Source: Candidatus Latescibacterota bacterium
GTDB lineage: Bacteria; Krumholzibacteriota; Krumholzibacteriia; JACNKJ01
Assembly: GCA_020633725.1 (NCBI GenBank)
Contig: JACKDC010000005.1
Coordinates: 186,001-250,000, forward strand
Length of the DNA: 64,000 nucleotides
Direction: 5' to 3'
Under the pieces are notes generated by a model. It did no database searches. It worked only from the letters and a program-made list of their open reading frames with translations, and had not been told where the DNA came from. Of this stretch, positions 1 to 8,049 are shown piece by piece. The first letter of the stretch is position 1. Each line of letters opens with the position of its first letter. The translations under genes and the position numbers were made by a program.

Positions 1-894
1 GCCGTCGCGCAGTCCGTGAAGCCGGCGCTCTTCGAGGAGGAGTACGGCCGGGTCTTCGACGCCAACGAGGACTGGAACGCGATTCCCGTCCCCGAAGGGC
101 TGCTCTTCGACTGGGATCCGGCGAGCACCTACGTGCGCGAGCCGAGCTTCTTCATGGCGCTCGCCCCCGAACCGCCGGCCCTCGCGCCGATCACGGGCGC
201 GCGCGCGCTGCTCGTGCTGGGCGACAGCGTGACGACCGACCACATCTCGCCGGCGGGGTCCATCGCCAAGAGTTCGCCGGCGGCCCAGTACCTGACGTCG
301 CACGGCGTCGCGCGCGACGACTTCAACAGCTACGGCTCGCGGCGCGGCAACCACGAGGTGATGGAGCGCGGGACCTTCGCGAACATCCGTCTGCGGAACC
401 AGCTGCTCGACGGCGTGGAGGGGGGCTTCACGCGCTTCCTGCCCACGGGCGAGCAGATGACGGTCTTCGAGGCGGCCGCGCGCTACAAGGAGGCGGGGAC
501 GCCGCTCGTGGTGCTGGCGGGACAGCAGTACGGCACCGGCTCGAGCCGCGACTGGGCGGCCAAGGGCACGCGCCTGCTGGGCGTGAGCGCGGTGATCGCC
601 GAGAGCTACGAGCGCATTCACCGCAGCAACCTGGTGGGCTTCGGCGTGCTGCCCCTGCAGTTCAAGCCGGGGGAGACCCGGAGCAGCCTGGGGCTGAGCG
701 GCGAGGAGGTCTTCGACCTGCCCGGCCTGAGCGACGACGTCAAGCCCGGACAGGAACTGGAGGTCGTGGCGCGGAAGGAGGGCGGCGGCGAGATCCGCTT
801 CCGTGCGATCCTCCGCCTCGACACGCCCGTGGAGGTGCACTACTACCGCAACGGGGGCATCCTCCACGCCGTGCTGCGCGGCATGCTGAAGTAG
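1..894 (+). CDS. acnA: Aconitate hydratase, C-terminal part (5' truncated by window edge)
   Basis: This is the last ~297 residues of an AcnA/IRP-type aconitase, the TCA-cycle enzyme that isomerises citrate to isocitrate on a [4Fe-4S] cluster. The frame is open from base 1, so the start and the cluster-binding cysteines lie upstream. What is visible is the end of the catalytic core and the swivel domain: SVTTDHISPAGSI, then GNHEVMERGTFANIRLRNQL, then the active-site loop YGTGSSRDWAAKG with the Ser-Arg pair that contacts substrate, and ESYERIHRSNLVGFGVLPLQF-type sequence near the end. The order and spacing match AcnA rather than AcnB. It is followed by a hairpin terminator. Confidence 0.96.
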   Translation, partial: AVAQSVKPALFEEEYGRVFDANEDWNAIPVPEGLLFDWDPASTYVREPSFFMALAPEPPALAPITGARALLVLGDSVTTDHISPAGSIAKSSPAAQYLTSHGVARDDFNSYGSRRGNHEVMERGTFANIRLRNQLLDGVEGGFTRFLPTGEQMTVFEAAARYKEAGTPLVVLAGQQYGTGSSRDWAAKGTRLLGVSAVIAESYERIHRSNLVGFGVLPLQFKPGETRSSLGLSGEEVFDLPGLSDDVKPGQELEVVARKEGGGEIRFRAILRLDTPVEVHYYRNGGILHAVLRGMLK

Positions 895-936
895 CGCCGC
901 GTCCAGACGGATTTGGACTCCGCATATCCGAATTCC

Positions 937-971
937 ATCGCCCCGGCAGAAATCGACGCTGCCGGGGCGAT
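937..971 (+). terminator. Hairpin terminator after aconitase
   Basis: A 13-bp perfect stem (937-949 with 959-971, arm ATCGCCCCGGCAG) closes a 9-base loop 43 bases after the aconitase stop. Only a short A/T-rich stretch (TATCTA) follows, so it is T-poor, but its place between two same-strand genes fits an intrinsic terminator. Confidence 0.7.
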
Positions 972-1099
972 TATCTAGGAATCGGACTGTTATCCTGGAA
1001 CCAAAGCTGCTTTACTTGCATCGAAGGGCCGAGTGTCCCGAGGTGGACGCCGATTCCTTCACGACGCGAACCGTGGACCTTCAAGCCCTGGGAGAACCC

Positions 1100-1768
1100 A
1101 TGCGCAAGAACCTTCTCCTGCCCAGCCTCGCCGCCATCGCACTGCTGACCCTTGGCTCGGGGCTCGCCCTGGCCTGCGGAGGCGCCAAGACCACCAGCAC
1201 CGCCAGCGCGGCCGGTTCGGCCTGCGCGAGCAAGGCCGACGTGAGCACCGCGAGCTACCCCTCCGGCTGCTCGGCCGCCTGCGCCGAGGCCTGTGCCGGC
1301 GCCAAGACCGCGAGCGCCGCGGGCCACTGCGGCGGCGCGGCCATGTCGAGCGCCGGCGCCGATCACTGCAACGGTGCGGCCATGAAGACTGCCGGCGCCG
1401 CCTGCGCGGCCAAGGGCGACTTCTTCGTCAGCAACTACGTCGCCCTGACGGCGGCCATGAACAAGCACTGCAGCATGAGCACCAGCGCGGCGGCCCAGGC
1501 CTGGCACGCCGGTGTGGAGAAGCTGCTCGTCAACGCGGGCGACGCCACCAAGCGCGAGAACCTGAACACGCTGGCCGGCTACCTGGCCGACTGGCCGAGC
1601 GACGCCAGCGCGGCGGATGCCCGCTATCGCGCGATCTCCGAGTGGACCGCCGGTTACTGCCAGCTCAATCCCGAGCAGACCAGCGGCGCGAAGGTCGTGA
1701 CCTGTCCCGTGTCCGGCCGCCGCTGGGTGGAGATGGAGACCGCCGCGACCGGCGACAGCCAGTCCTAG
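1100..1768 (+). CDS. Cys/Ala-rich secreted protein of unknown function
   Basis: A 222-residue protein I do not recognise. The ATG at 1100 is chosen because GGGAGAA sits just upstream and it gives a clean signal peptide ending in LGSGLALAC; the Cys there could make it a lipoprotein, although the lipobox is not canonical. Residues ~25-105 are low-complexity Ala/Gly/Thr/Ser with ten or so cysteines, including two near-copies of HC-x-GAAM-x-x-AGA. Residues ~110-215 look like a folded helical domain (TAAMNKHCSM, LAGYLADWPSD) with three more Cys. It is monocistronic between two hairpins. A metal-binding or redox role is a guess from the Cys/His/Met content. Confidence 0.8.
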   Translation: MRKNLLLPSLAAIALLTLGSGLALACGGAKTTSTASAAGSACASKADVSTASYPSGCSAACAEACAGAKTASAAGHCGGAAMSSAGADHCNGAAMKTAGAACAAKGDFFVSNYVALTAAMNKHCSMSTSAAAQAWHAGVEKLLVNAGDATKRENLNTLAGYLADWPSDASAADARYRAISEWTAGYCQLNPEQTSGAKVVTCPVSGRRWVEMETAATGDSQS

Positions 1769-1810
1769 CGACAACGACTCAACGGAGCGCCCCCTCATCG
1801 CATCCGTTCC

Positions 1811-1839
1811 GGCGCCCCCCTGCACGCGAGGGGGGCGCC
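1811..1839 (+). terminator. Intrinsic terminator
   Basis: GGCGCCCCCCT (1811-1821) pairs perfectly with 1829-1839 around a 7-base loop and is followed by GTCTTGTT. It lies between the Cys-rich gene and nth. Confidence 0.8.
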
Positions 1840-1880
1840 GTCTTGTTGCGCCCATCCGCTCGGACCGCTACGCTGCTCCC

Positions 1881-2564
1881 ATGTCCGCACCTCGATCGCA
1901 GTCCTCGCCCTGGAAGCCGCGCGAAGGCAAGGCCCGACGCGCCGCGCGCGCCGCGCGCGTCTTCGGCGCGCTGGATGCCCTCTACCCCGACGCCCACTGC
2001 AGCCTGGACTTCCGCAGCCCCTATCAGCTCTGGGTGGCCACGGTGCTCAGCGCGCAGTGCACCGACGAGCGCGTCAACCGGGTGACGCCGGCGCTCTTCG
2101 CCGCCGCGCCGGACGTGGACGCCCTCGACGCCCTGCCCGCCGGGCGCGTGGAGGACCTCATCCGCAGCACGGGCTTCTTCCGCAACAAGGCGCGCAACCT
2201 CAAGGCCGCGGCGGCGCGGATCCGCGCGGAGCACGGCGGCCGTCTGCCCGACACCCTCGACGAACTCACGGCGCTGCCCGGCGTGGGGCGCAAGACGGCG
2301 AACGTCATCCTGGGCAACGCCTGGGGGGTGCCGGGCTTTCCCGTGGACACGCACGTGGGACGCCTCGCCCGGCGGCTCGGCCTGACGCCCCACGAGGATC
2401 CCGTGAAGGTGGAGATGGATCTCTGCGCGCTGGCGCCGCCGGAGCGCTGGACGCGGCTCAGCCACCAGCTGATCCAGCACGGGCGGCTCGTCTGCCAGGC
2501 GCGCAAGGCGCGCTGCGAGGACTGCGCGCTGGCGCCCGACTGTCCGTCGGCGGCGCCGGCCTAG
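1881..2564 (+). CDS. nth: Endonuclease III
   Basis: A 227-residue DNA glycosylase/AP lyase of base excision repair that removes oxidised pyrimidines. It has the helix-hairpin-helix LPGVGRKTANVILG with the catalytic Lys (GRKTA), then the catalytic Asp in VDTHVGRLARRLG, and a C-terminal [4Fe-4S] motif C-X6-C-X2-C-X5-C (CQARKARCEDCALAPDC). Length and domain order are typical of the family. Its stop overlaps by 4 bases the stop of the convergent aminopeptidase gene. Confidence 0.97.
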   Translation: MSAPRSQSSPWKPREGKARRAARAARVFGALDALYPDAHCSLDFRSPYQLWVATVLSAQCTDERVNRVTPALFAAAPDVDALDALPAGRVEDLIRSTGFFRNKARNLKAAAARIRAEHGGRLPDTLDELTALPGVGRKTANVILGNAWGVPGFPVDTHVGRLARRLGLTPHEDPVKVEMDLCALAPPERWTRLSHQLIQHGRLVCQARKARCEDCALAPDCPSAAPA

Positions 2565-4594
2565 TCGCCGGCGAGGAAGACGAGCTTGCGCGTCTCGCTG
2601 TAGTCGCCCAGCCGCACCCTGAGGAAGTAGACGCCGCCCGCCTGGAGGGCGCCGTCGTCGTCGCGCCCGCGCCAGTCGACGTTCAGGGCGCCGGCCTCGT
2701 GATGGCCGTCGAAGAGGCTCTCGACGCGGCGGCCGAGCACGTCCACGACCTCCACCGTCAACGGTCCGCTTCGCCGCAGCGCGAGGCTGATGCTCGTGCC
2801 GAAGCTGCCGCTGAAGGGATTGGGATAGGGGTCGAGGAGGGCGAGCGGGGCGTCGAGCGCGGGGCCGGGGATCGCGTTGTGCAGCAGGCGGTGGTCGGGG
2901 TCGAGCGTGAGGTCCGTCGGTTCGGTCGCGAAGGTCCACGTGTAGCGATTGATCGCCTCGCTCGGCGCCACGCGCTGCATGATGGGATCGCCGCTCGCGA
3001 ACCCCACCTGCAGATCCAGGGAGTCGGAGAAGAGCTCGCCACCCTGGACCTGCTGCAGCTCCACGCTGAGCTCCCACTCGCCGCCGACGTTCGCGGCGTC
3101 CCAGGCCCAGGCGTAGACGGGGCGGCCCGTCCCGTAGAGCCAGCGCTGGAAGAACTGGTCGAGCGCGGAGCCCTCGGCGGGCGCGCTGTGGGCCTTCGCC
3201 GCGTCGATGAAGTCCTGCGTGCCCGCGATGCCGCCGGGAGGATCGGACGCGGCCCAGTCCTGGAGCAGGGTGAAGAAGGCCGCGTCGCCCATCCGCTGGC
3301 GAAGCATGTGCAGCACCCAGGCGCCCTTCCAGTAGACGGTGGTGTTGAACGTGTACTCGGGGTCCACGATCGTCCCCGAGAAGAGGATGTCGCTGGGCAG
3401 ACGGCGGTAGCGGAACAGGTACTCACCCGCCGCGTAGCGCCCGAGGTGCTCGTAGTAGAGCGCCTCGGCGTAGGTGGCGAAGCCCTCGTTGAGCCAGATG
3501 TCCTCCCAGGTGGCGGGGCTGATCCGGTCGCCGAACCACTGGTGCGCCAGCTCGTGGGGCTGGACGTAGTTCGCGCTGTCGCCGGAGGCGATGCTCGCGC
3601 TGCCGATACTGCTGATCGTCTGGTGCTCCATGCCGCCGCCGAAGCTGAACTCCGCCACGCCGTACTTCTCGTCCTCGAAGGGGTACTCGCCGAAGTGGCC
3701 GCGGAAGGCGTCGAGCATGTCGCTGATGAGCGGCAGGTTGCGCTGCGCCTCGTCCTCGTGGTGCGGCCGGATGAACCACTGCAGCGGCATCGTCGCGCCG
3801 CCGCCGAGGTCGTAGCTCTCGGTCCAGGGCGTGCCGTCGCCCGCCGCGACGAAGGGCGCGATGGTGATCGAGACGAGGTAGGTGGCGATGGGGTGCCGCT
3901 CGCGCCAGCGGTAGGTGCGCATGCCCGCGCTCGCGTCGATCCCCTCCAGCACGCCGTTGGAGGCGACGACCATCGAATCCGGCACCGTGATCGCCAGCGC
4001 CAGCGAGTCGGGCTTGTGCGTCAGGCGGTCGATGCAGGGCCACCAGGCGCCGGCGTTCTGCGTTTCGGTCATGGTCTGGCAGCTGCGGAAGCGGTTGCCG
4101 TCGTCGTCCTGGTACTCGGGGAACCAGAAGGCGCCGAAGTCGGTCTGGTTGGGCAGGGCGACGTAGTCCACTTCCACCACGGACTCCACGCCCACCGTGG
4201 CGCCCGGCGTCGCGATGGAGAGCGTGGCGTCGTCGAGGCGGCGCCAGAGCGCCGGGCTGCCGTCCACGCGCACCGCGCTGGGGGTGAGCGTGTCCAGGGC
4301 GTCGAGGACCAGGCTGTCCACCGCAGCGACGGGGGTCACGTAGGCGGTGACGGTGCCGTCGAGCTGGAGCGCGGCGAAGTCCACGGTCGCGTCGATGGTG
4401 TAGTAGCGGACGTCCCACTCGGTCTGCCCGGCCTGCCCCTCCCCGCTGCGCTCGCCCAGCTGGGCGCGGAAACCGCAGCGCGGGACGGCGTTCGGCCCGC
4501 CCAGCAGGACCTTGTCGGTGCTCGGCGCTTCCTGGGCCAGCGCCGCGCCGGCGAGGACGGCGAGCAGCACGATGGCGACGCGGACGCGGGTCAT
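2561..4594 (-). CDS. Secreted M1-family zinc aminopeptidase with YPNPF/FlgD-like C-terminal domain
   Basis: A 677-residue protein beginning with a signal peptide (VAIVLLAVLAGAALAQ). The M1 (gluzincin) core shows the substrate-recognition motif GGGMEHQ at ~320 (a GAMEN-motif variant), the zinc motif HELAHQWFGDR at ~346, and NEGFATYAE ~20 residues on, which supplies the third zinc ligand. The last ~90 residues form a separate beta-domain starting with DPYPNPFSGS and ending GVYFLRVRLGDYSETRKLVFL, the FlgD-like/secretion-sorting type found on exported enzymes of FCB-related bacteria. It probably digests peptides outside the cytoplasm. No secretion apparatus is encoded in the window. Confidence 0.93.
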   Translation of the reverse strand: MTRVRVAIVLLAVLAGAALAQEAPSTDKVLLGGPNAVPRCGFRAQLGERSGEGQAGQTEWDVRYYTIDATVDFAALQLDGTVTAYVTPVAAVDSLVLDALDTLTPSAVRVDGSPALWRRLDDATLSIATPGATVGVESVVEVDYVALPNQTDFGAFWFPEYQDDDGNRFRSCQTMTETQNAGAWWPCIDRLTHKPDSLALAITVPDSMVVASNGVLEGIDASAGMRTYRWRERHPIATYLVSITIAPFVAAGDGTPWTESYDLGGGATMPLQWFIRPHHEDEAQRNLPLISDMLDAFRGHFGEYPFEDEKYGVAEFSFGGGMEHQTISSIGSASIASGDSANYVQPHELAHQWFGDRISPATWEDIWLNEGFATYAEALYYEHLGRYAAGEYLFRYRRLPSDILFSGTIVDPEYTFNTTVYWKGAWVLHMLRQRMGDAAFFTLLQDWAASDPPGGIAGTQDFIDAAKAHSAPAEGSALDQFFQRWLYGTGRPVYAWAWDAANVGGEWELSVELQQVQGGELFSDSLDLQVGFASGDPIMQRVAPSEAINRYTWTFATEPTDLTLDPDHRLLHNAIPGPALDAPLALLDPYPNPFSGSFGTSISLALRRSGPLTVEVVDVLGRRVESLFDGHHEAGALNVDWRGRDDDGALQAGGVYFLRVRLGDYSETRKLVFLAGD

Positions 4595-4681
4595 GGCGGG
4601 GCCTCCTTCGCGGCGATGTCGGTGGGGCAGGTCAAGCCTAGCACGGCCCCGTGGCCCGCGCCAACGGCCAAGCGCGATGGA

Positions 4682-5533
4682 TCAGAGCGTCACGAGCAGG
4701 CCGACGGAGAGGCGCACACCCACGAGGTCCAGCGGATAGGAGCCGCCGAGGATGTCGTTGGTGCCCCAGTCCTCGATGGCCGCCGGGTCGATGACCCCTT
4801 CCCGCGCGAGGTACTGGAGCGAGCCCTCGTAGTCGAAGGTCTGACGGATGTCGCCCATGATGCCCTGGATCTCGGCGTTGATGGACATGCGCGAGGCGAA
4901 GCGGTAGATCAGGCCGGCCAGCCCCATGTAGGCGAGCGTGGTGTCGGTGGCCTTCACCTCGAAGTGCCGATCGGGCAGGGGGACGTCCTCCGCGTCGGTC
5001 ACGCCGCCGACGTTCAGCAGGTCGATGCCGAGACGGCTGTCGGCGGCCATGATGCCGACGCCGAAGCCCACGTAGGGCTGCAGCAGCTCGCTGCGCACGA
5101 ACTCCAGTCCGTAGTGCAGCGTCAGGTCCAGCTCGTGGAGGCGGGTCTTGAGTTCGCGCGGCGAGGACCAGCCGCGCGGATCGAAGGTCGCCGCGCTCGA
5201 GTAGCTCGAGGTGCTGTAGGTGGCCGCGAAGCTGATGGCGCGCCGGTAGCGCCAGAACGCGCGCAGGCCCACCGGGAGTCCGGAGTCGAAGTCGCCGATG
5301 CGCGTGCCCGGGTCGCTGCCCATCACGGCCATGATGTCGTTGGTCCTGAACAGCAGGTTCGAGTGGCTGGGTCCGGCGTAGGTGGCCACCATCGCGCCGA
5401 CGCTCCAGCGTGGACCGGTGGGCATCAGGGACTCGCTGCCGGCCCCGGGCGGCGAAGTCGCGGAGGCCGAGCTGGCCGAGACGACGAGGGCACAGAGAGC
5501 GAGCAGGCGAAGCAAGGGCAGCCGTCGGCGCAT
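4682..5533 (-). CDS. Putative outer-membrane beta-barrel protein
   Basis: A 283-residue exported protein. The start at 5533 is set by an AGGAGG-type ribosome site (GGAGGAACG before ATG) and gives a signal peptide MRRRLPLLRLLALCALVVSA. The rest alternates polar and hydrophobic/aromatic residues in strand-like stretches (WRYRRAISFAATYST, LHYGLEFVRSELLQPYVGFG, MGLAGLIYRFASRMSINAEI) and ends VGVRLSVGLLVTL with no tail, as in OmpW/OmpA-like barrels. I cannot name the family. It is the last gene downstream of waaF-waaA on this strand. Confidence 0.7.
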   Translation of the reverse strand: MRRRLPLLRLLALCALVVSASSASATSPPGAGSESLMPTGPRWSVGAMVATYAGPSHSNLLFRTNDIMAVMGSDPGTRIGDFDSGLPVGLRAFWRYRRAISFAATYSTSSYSSAATFDPRGWSSPRELKTRLHELDLTLHYGLEFVRSELLQPYVGFGVGIMAADSRLGIDLLNVGGVTDAEDVPLPDRHFEVKATDTTLAYMGLAGLIYRFASRMSINAEIQGIMGDIRQTFDYEGSLQYLAREGVIDPAAIEDWGTNDILGGSYPLDLVGVRLSVGLLVTL

Positions 5534-5582
5534 CGTTCCTCCTTGGGGACCCCGGAAAGGTAATGGCCGCAGGACCTTGGAA

Positions 5583-6875
5583 TCAAGCGGGTTCCGGCGG
5601 CAGGGCGCCCCGCGCCGCGTCGAGGAAGTCCATGCTGCGCTCGACCGCACCGGCGCCCGCCCGCACGAAGTCCAGGGCGGCGCGACCGGCCGCGCCGCGC
5701 GCCTGCGGATCCAGCAGCGCCCGCCAGCGGGCGAGCAGCGACGGGCCGTCCTCCACCACGTAGCCGCCGCCTGCCTCCACGAGCCGCCGCGCCTCGTCGG
5801 CCCGGCCGATCCTCGGCCCCAGCAGCACGGGCAGGCCGCGCGCCGCGGGCTCGAGCACGCTGTGCACGCCGCGGCCGAAGCCGCCGCCCACCAGTGCGAT
5901 CTCGCCCGCCGCGTAGAGCTCGGGCAGGATCCCCACGCGATCGGCGACGCAGACGCCGCCGTCGGCCAGGGCCGGCCGCTCGCTCAGCGTCCAGAGCGGA
6001 AGCTGGCGCGCGGCGGCGCTCCGCCGCAGGCGCGCGACGGCCTCCGCCGCGGGCTCGTGCGGCACGAGCAGCAGCCGCAGGTCGGAGCGCTCGTCGAGAA
6101 GCGCGCGGAAGGCGTCCAGCAGCATGTCCTCCTCGGGCGGCCAGGAGCTGCCGGCGACGAGACAGGCGCCGCCCGCCGCGCCACCAGTGCCACCCAGGGG
6201 CGAGGGCCTGCCCTCGGCCACGCGCGCCAGCACGCGGTCGAAGCGGGTGTCGCCGGTGACGGCGACGCGCCCCGCCGGCACGCCGAGCGCGGCGAAGGCG
6301 AGCGCGTCGCGTTCGCTGGCGGCGCCGACGCCGGCGAGGCGAGCGTGCAGCGGCACGGCGAGCAGACGTCCCGGCCAGCGCGCGCGCCCCGAGTCCGGGC
6401 TCAGCACGCCGCCCAGGAGCAGGGCCGGGCAGCCCTCGCGCTCGGCCTCGAGCACGAGGTTGGGCCAGAGGTCCCACTTCACGGCGGCGACGGCGTCGGG
6501 CCGCAGCGCGTCCAGCAGGCGGCGCATGGCCCGCGGCGTGTCGGCGGGCAGGGGGCCGACGACGTCCGCCGCGGCCACGCTCTCCACGGCCCGGCGCGCG
6601 GACGGCGACGCCACCGTGAGCATCAGTGCGGCGTCGGGGTAGCGCGCGCGCAGGCCGTCCAGGATGGGCCGCGCCTGCTCCAGCTCGCCCGCGCTGGCCG
6701 CGTGCAGCCAGAGGCGGGGCGAACGGGCGCGCAGCGCGGCGAGCGCCTGCCGGTCGAGGGGCGCCTCGCGGCGCCAGGCCAGCTGCGCGCGCAGCTTGGG
6801 CGCGAAGGGCGCCGCCAGGGGCAGCAGCGCGGCGGCCACTGGCGAGAGCGCGCGATAGAGCCCGAGCACGCTCAC
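5583..6875 (-). CDS. waaA: 3-deoxy-D-manno-octulosonic acid (Kdo) transferase
   Basis: A 430-residue GT30 glycosyltransferase that adds Kdo to lipid A precursor at the inner face of the cytoplasmic membrane. The GTG start at 6875 overlaps the waaF stop (GTGA). An N-terminal hydrophobic stretch is followed by LWLHAASAGELEQARPILDGL, matching the acceptor-side motif of Kdo transferases, then VKWDLWPNLVLEAE, and in the nucleotide-sugar half GSSWPPEEDMLLDAFRAL, LVPHEP and GGGFGRGVHSVLEPAARGLPVL. Being paired with a heptosyltransferase fits LPS core synthesis. Confidence 0.93.
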   Translation of the reverse strand: MSVLGLYRALSPVAAALLPLAAPFAPKLRAQLAWRREAPLDRQALAALRARSPRLWLHAASAGELEQARPILDGLRARYPDAALMLTVASPSARRAVESVAAADVVGPLPADTPRAMRRLLDALRPDAVAAVKWDLWPNLVLEAEREGCPALLLGGVLSPDSGRARWPGRLLAVPLHARLAGVGAASERDALAFAALGVPAGRVAVTGDTRFDRVLARVAEGRPSPLGGTGGAAGGACLVAGSSWPPEEDMLLDAFRALLDERSDLRLLLVPHEPAAEAVARLRRSAAARQLPLWTLSERPALADGGVCVADRVGILPELYAAGEIALVGGGFGRGVHSVLEPAARGLPVLLGPRIGRADEARRLVEAGGGYVVEDGPSLLARWRALLDPQARGAAGRAALDFVRAGAGAVERSMDFLDAARGALPPEPA

Positions 6876-7915
6876 GACAGCACTCCCATGCGCTCGAGTT
6901 CGGCGAGCACCCTGGGGGCGTCGATGGCGCGGAGGCAGTCGGCGTGACCGTAGCGGCAGGGCTTCTCGCCGTGCAGCGCGCAGGGCCGGCAGGCCAGCGG
7001 CCGTTCGAGCACCCGGCTGTCCGCGAGTCGCGGGCCAAAGCCGAAGGCGGGCACGGTGGGACCGAAGAGCGTCAGCACGGGCACGCCCACGGCTTCGGCG
7101 AGGTGGGCGAGGCCGCTGTCGCCGCCGACCAGCACGCGGCCGCGGGACAACGCCGCAGCGACGCGCGGCAGCGGCCGGTCGCCGGTGTAGTCCACGACGC
7201 CCTCGCCGGCGAGACTGGCGGCGAGACGCCGGTCGTCGGGCCCGCCCACCAGCAGCACGGGCAGCCAGCCGCGCAGTCCGTTCACGAGCGCGTCGACGTG
7301 GGGCCAGGTCTTGGCGGGCCAGGCCGCGCCGGGCGCGACGAGCACGGGGTCGTCCGCCGTGGCGAGTCCCAGGCTGGCCAGCTCGGCGTCCACGCTTCGG
7401 CGCAGCTCCGCGTCCAGCGGATAGACGGGACCCGCACAGCCCGCCGATTGCCGGTAGGCCGTGCCGAAGGCGCGGCGGACCGTCTCGCGATGCCGCTGCC
7501 ACACGGGCGTGAGCGGCGCGCGCGGTCGCCAGGCCGACGGCCAGCCGGGGCGCGAGAGCATCGCGCGCCGGCGGAGATCGTGGCGCGGCGTGCTCCACCA
7601 GCCCGCCGGCGGCGTGGCCAGGCGGCGGCGGAGCAGCCGGCTGCGCAGGTTCACGTGGAAGTCCAGCACGCGGTCGAAGCCCTCGTCGTCCAGCGCGCGC
7701 GCGAGCCCCGTCAGCGCGCGGCGGTCGCCGCCACGGGGAAAGCTCCACACGCGTCGCAGGGTGTCGATGGGGGCGAGCAGCGAACTCCACGGCTCGAGCG
7801 TGAGGAAGTGCCGCTCGTGCTCGGGTCCCGGCTCGCTGGCCTCCAGATCGCGCAGCGCCGGGAGCGTGAGCACGAGGTCGCCCAGGGAGCCGAAGCGGAT
7901 GAGGAGTGTCTTCAT
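6872..7915 (-). CDS. waaF: GT9-family heptosyltransferase (LPS core)
   Basis: A 347-residue glycosyltransferase family 9 protein. It opens MKTLLIRFGSLGDLVLTLPAL, the usual start of WaaC/WaaF/WaaQ enzymes, and has the GGDSGLAHLAEAVGVPVLTLFGPT heptose-ADP site in the C-terminal half plus a terminal Cys cluster (CRPCALHGEKPCRYGHADC) seen in many heptosyltransferase II-type proteins. It transfers ADP-heptose onto the inner core. It overlaps waaA by 4 bases, so the two are co-transcribed. The choice of waaF over waaC is tentative. Confidence 0.88.
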   Translation of the reverse strand: MKTLLIRFGSLGDLVLTLPALRDLEASEPGPEHERHFLTLEPWSSLLAPIDTLRRVWSFPRGGDRRALTGLARALDDEGFDRVLDFHVNLRSRLLRRRLATPPAGWWSTPRHDLRRRAMLSRPGWPSAWRPRAPLTPVWQRHRETVRRAFGTAYRQSAGCAGPVYPLDAELRRSVDAELASLGLATADDPVLVAPGAAWPAKTWPHVDALVNGLRGWLPVLLVGGPDDRRLAASLAGEGVVDYTGDRPLPRVAAALSRGRVLVGGDSGLAHLAEAVGVPVLTLFGPTVPAFGFGPRLADSRVLERPLACRPCALHGEKPCRYGHADCLRAIDAPRVLAELERMGVLS

Positions 7916-8007
7916 GGCGGGGCGTCCCGGCTGCGGCGCCCGCCCTGCGCGGGACCGTCGCCATGGTGGACTGCGCGGCGCGCAGCGTCAAGCCGCCCGC
8001 TTCTCTG

Positions 8008-8036
8008 TTGACACTCGGCGCGTCGCGCGGGAAGCT
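8008..8036 (+). promoter_or_regulatory. Possible sigma70-type promoter for the kinase-CNNM operon
   Basis: A consensus -35 TTGACA (8008-8013) lies 37 bases before the ATG of the histidine kinase gene. At 17-base spacing the -10 is poor (GAAGCT, 8031-8036), so the call rests on the -35 and its place in the 134-base divergent gap with waaF. Confidence 0.4.
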
Positions 8037-8049
8037 GCGAACGAAGACC

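Noticed and set aside
2057..5563. Very long open frames (over 1000 codons) running across nth, the aminopeptidase and the barrel gene
   Set aside because: They are by-products of high GC and biased codon use opposite or out of frame with real genes; the translations are Arg/Ala/Gly-rich and without domains. The same holds for those near 15.3-18 kb, 34.5-39.3 kb, 42-45.5 kb and 47.7-50.6 kb.
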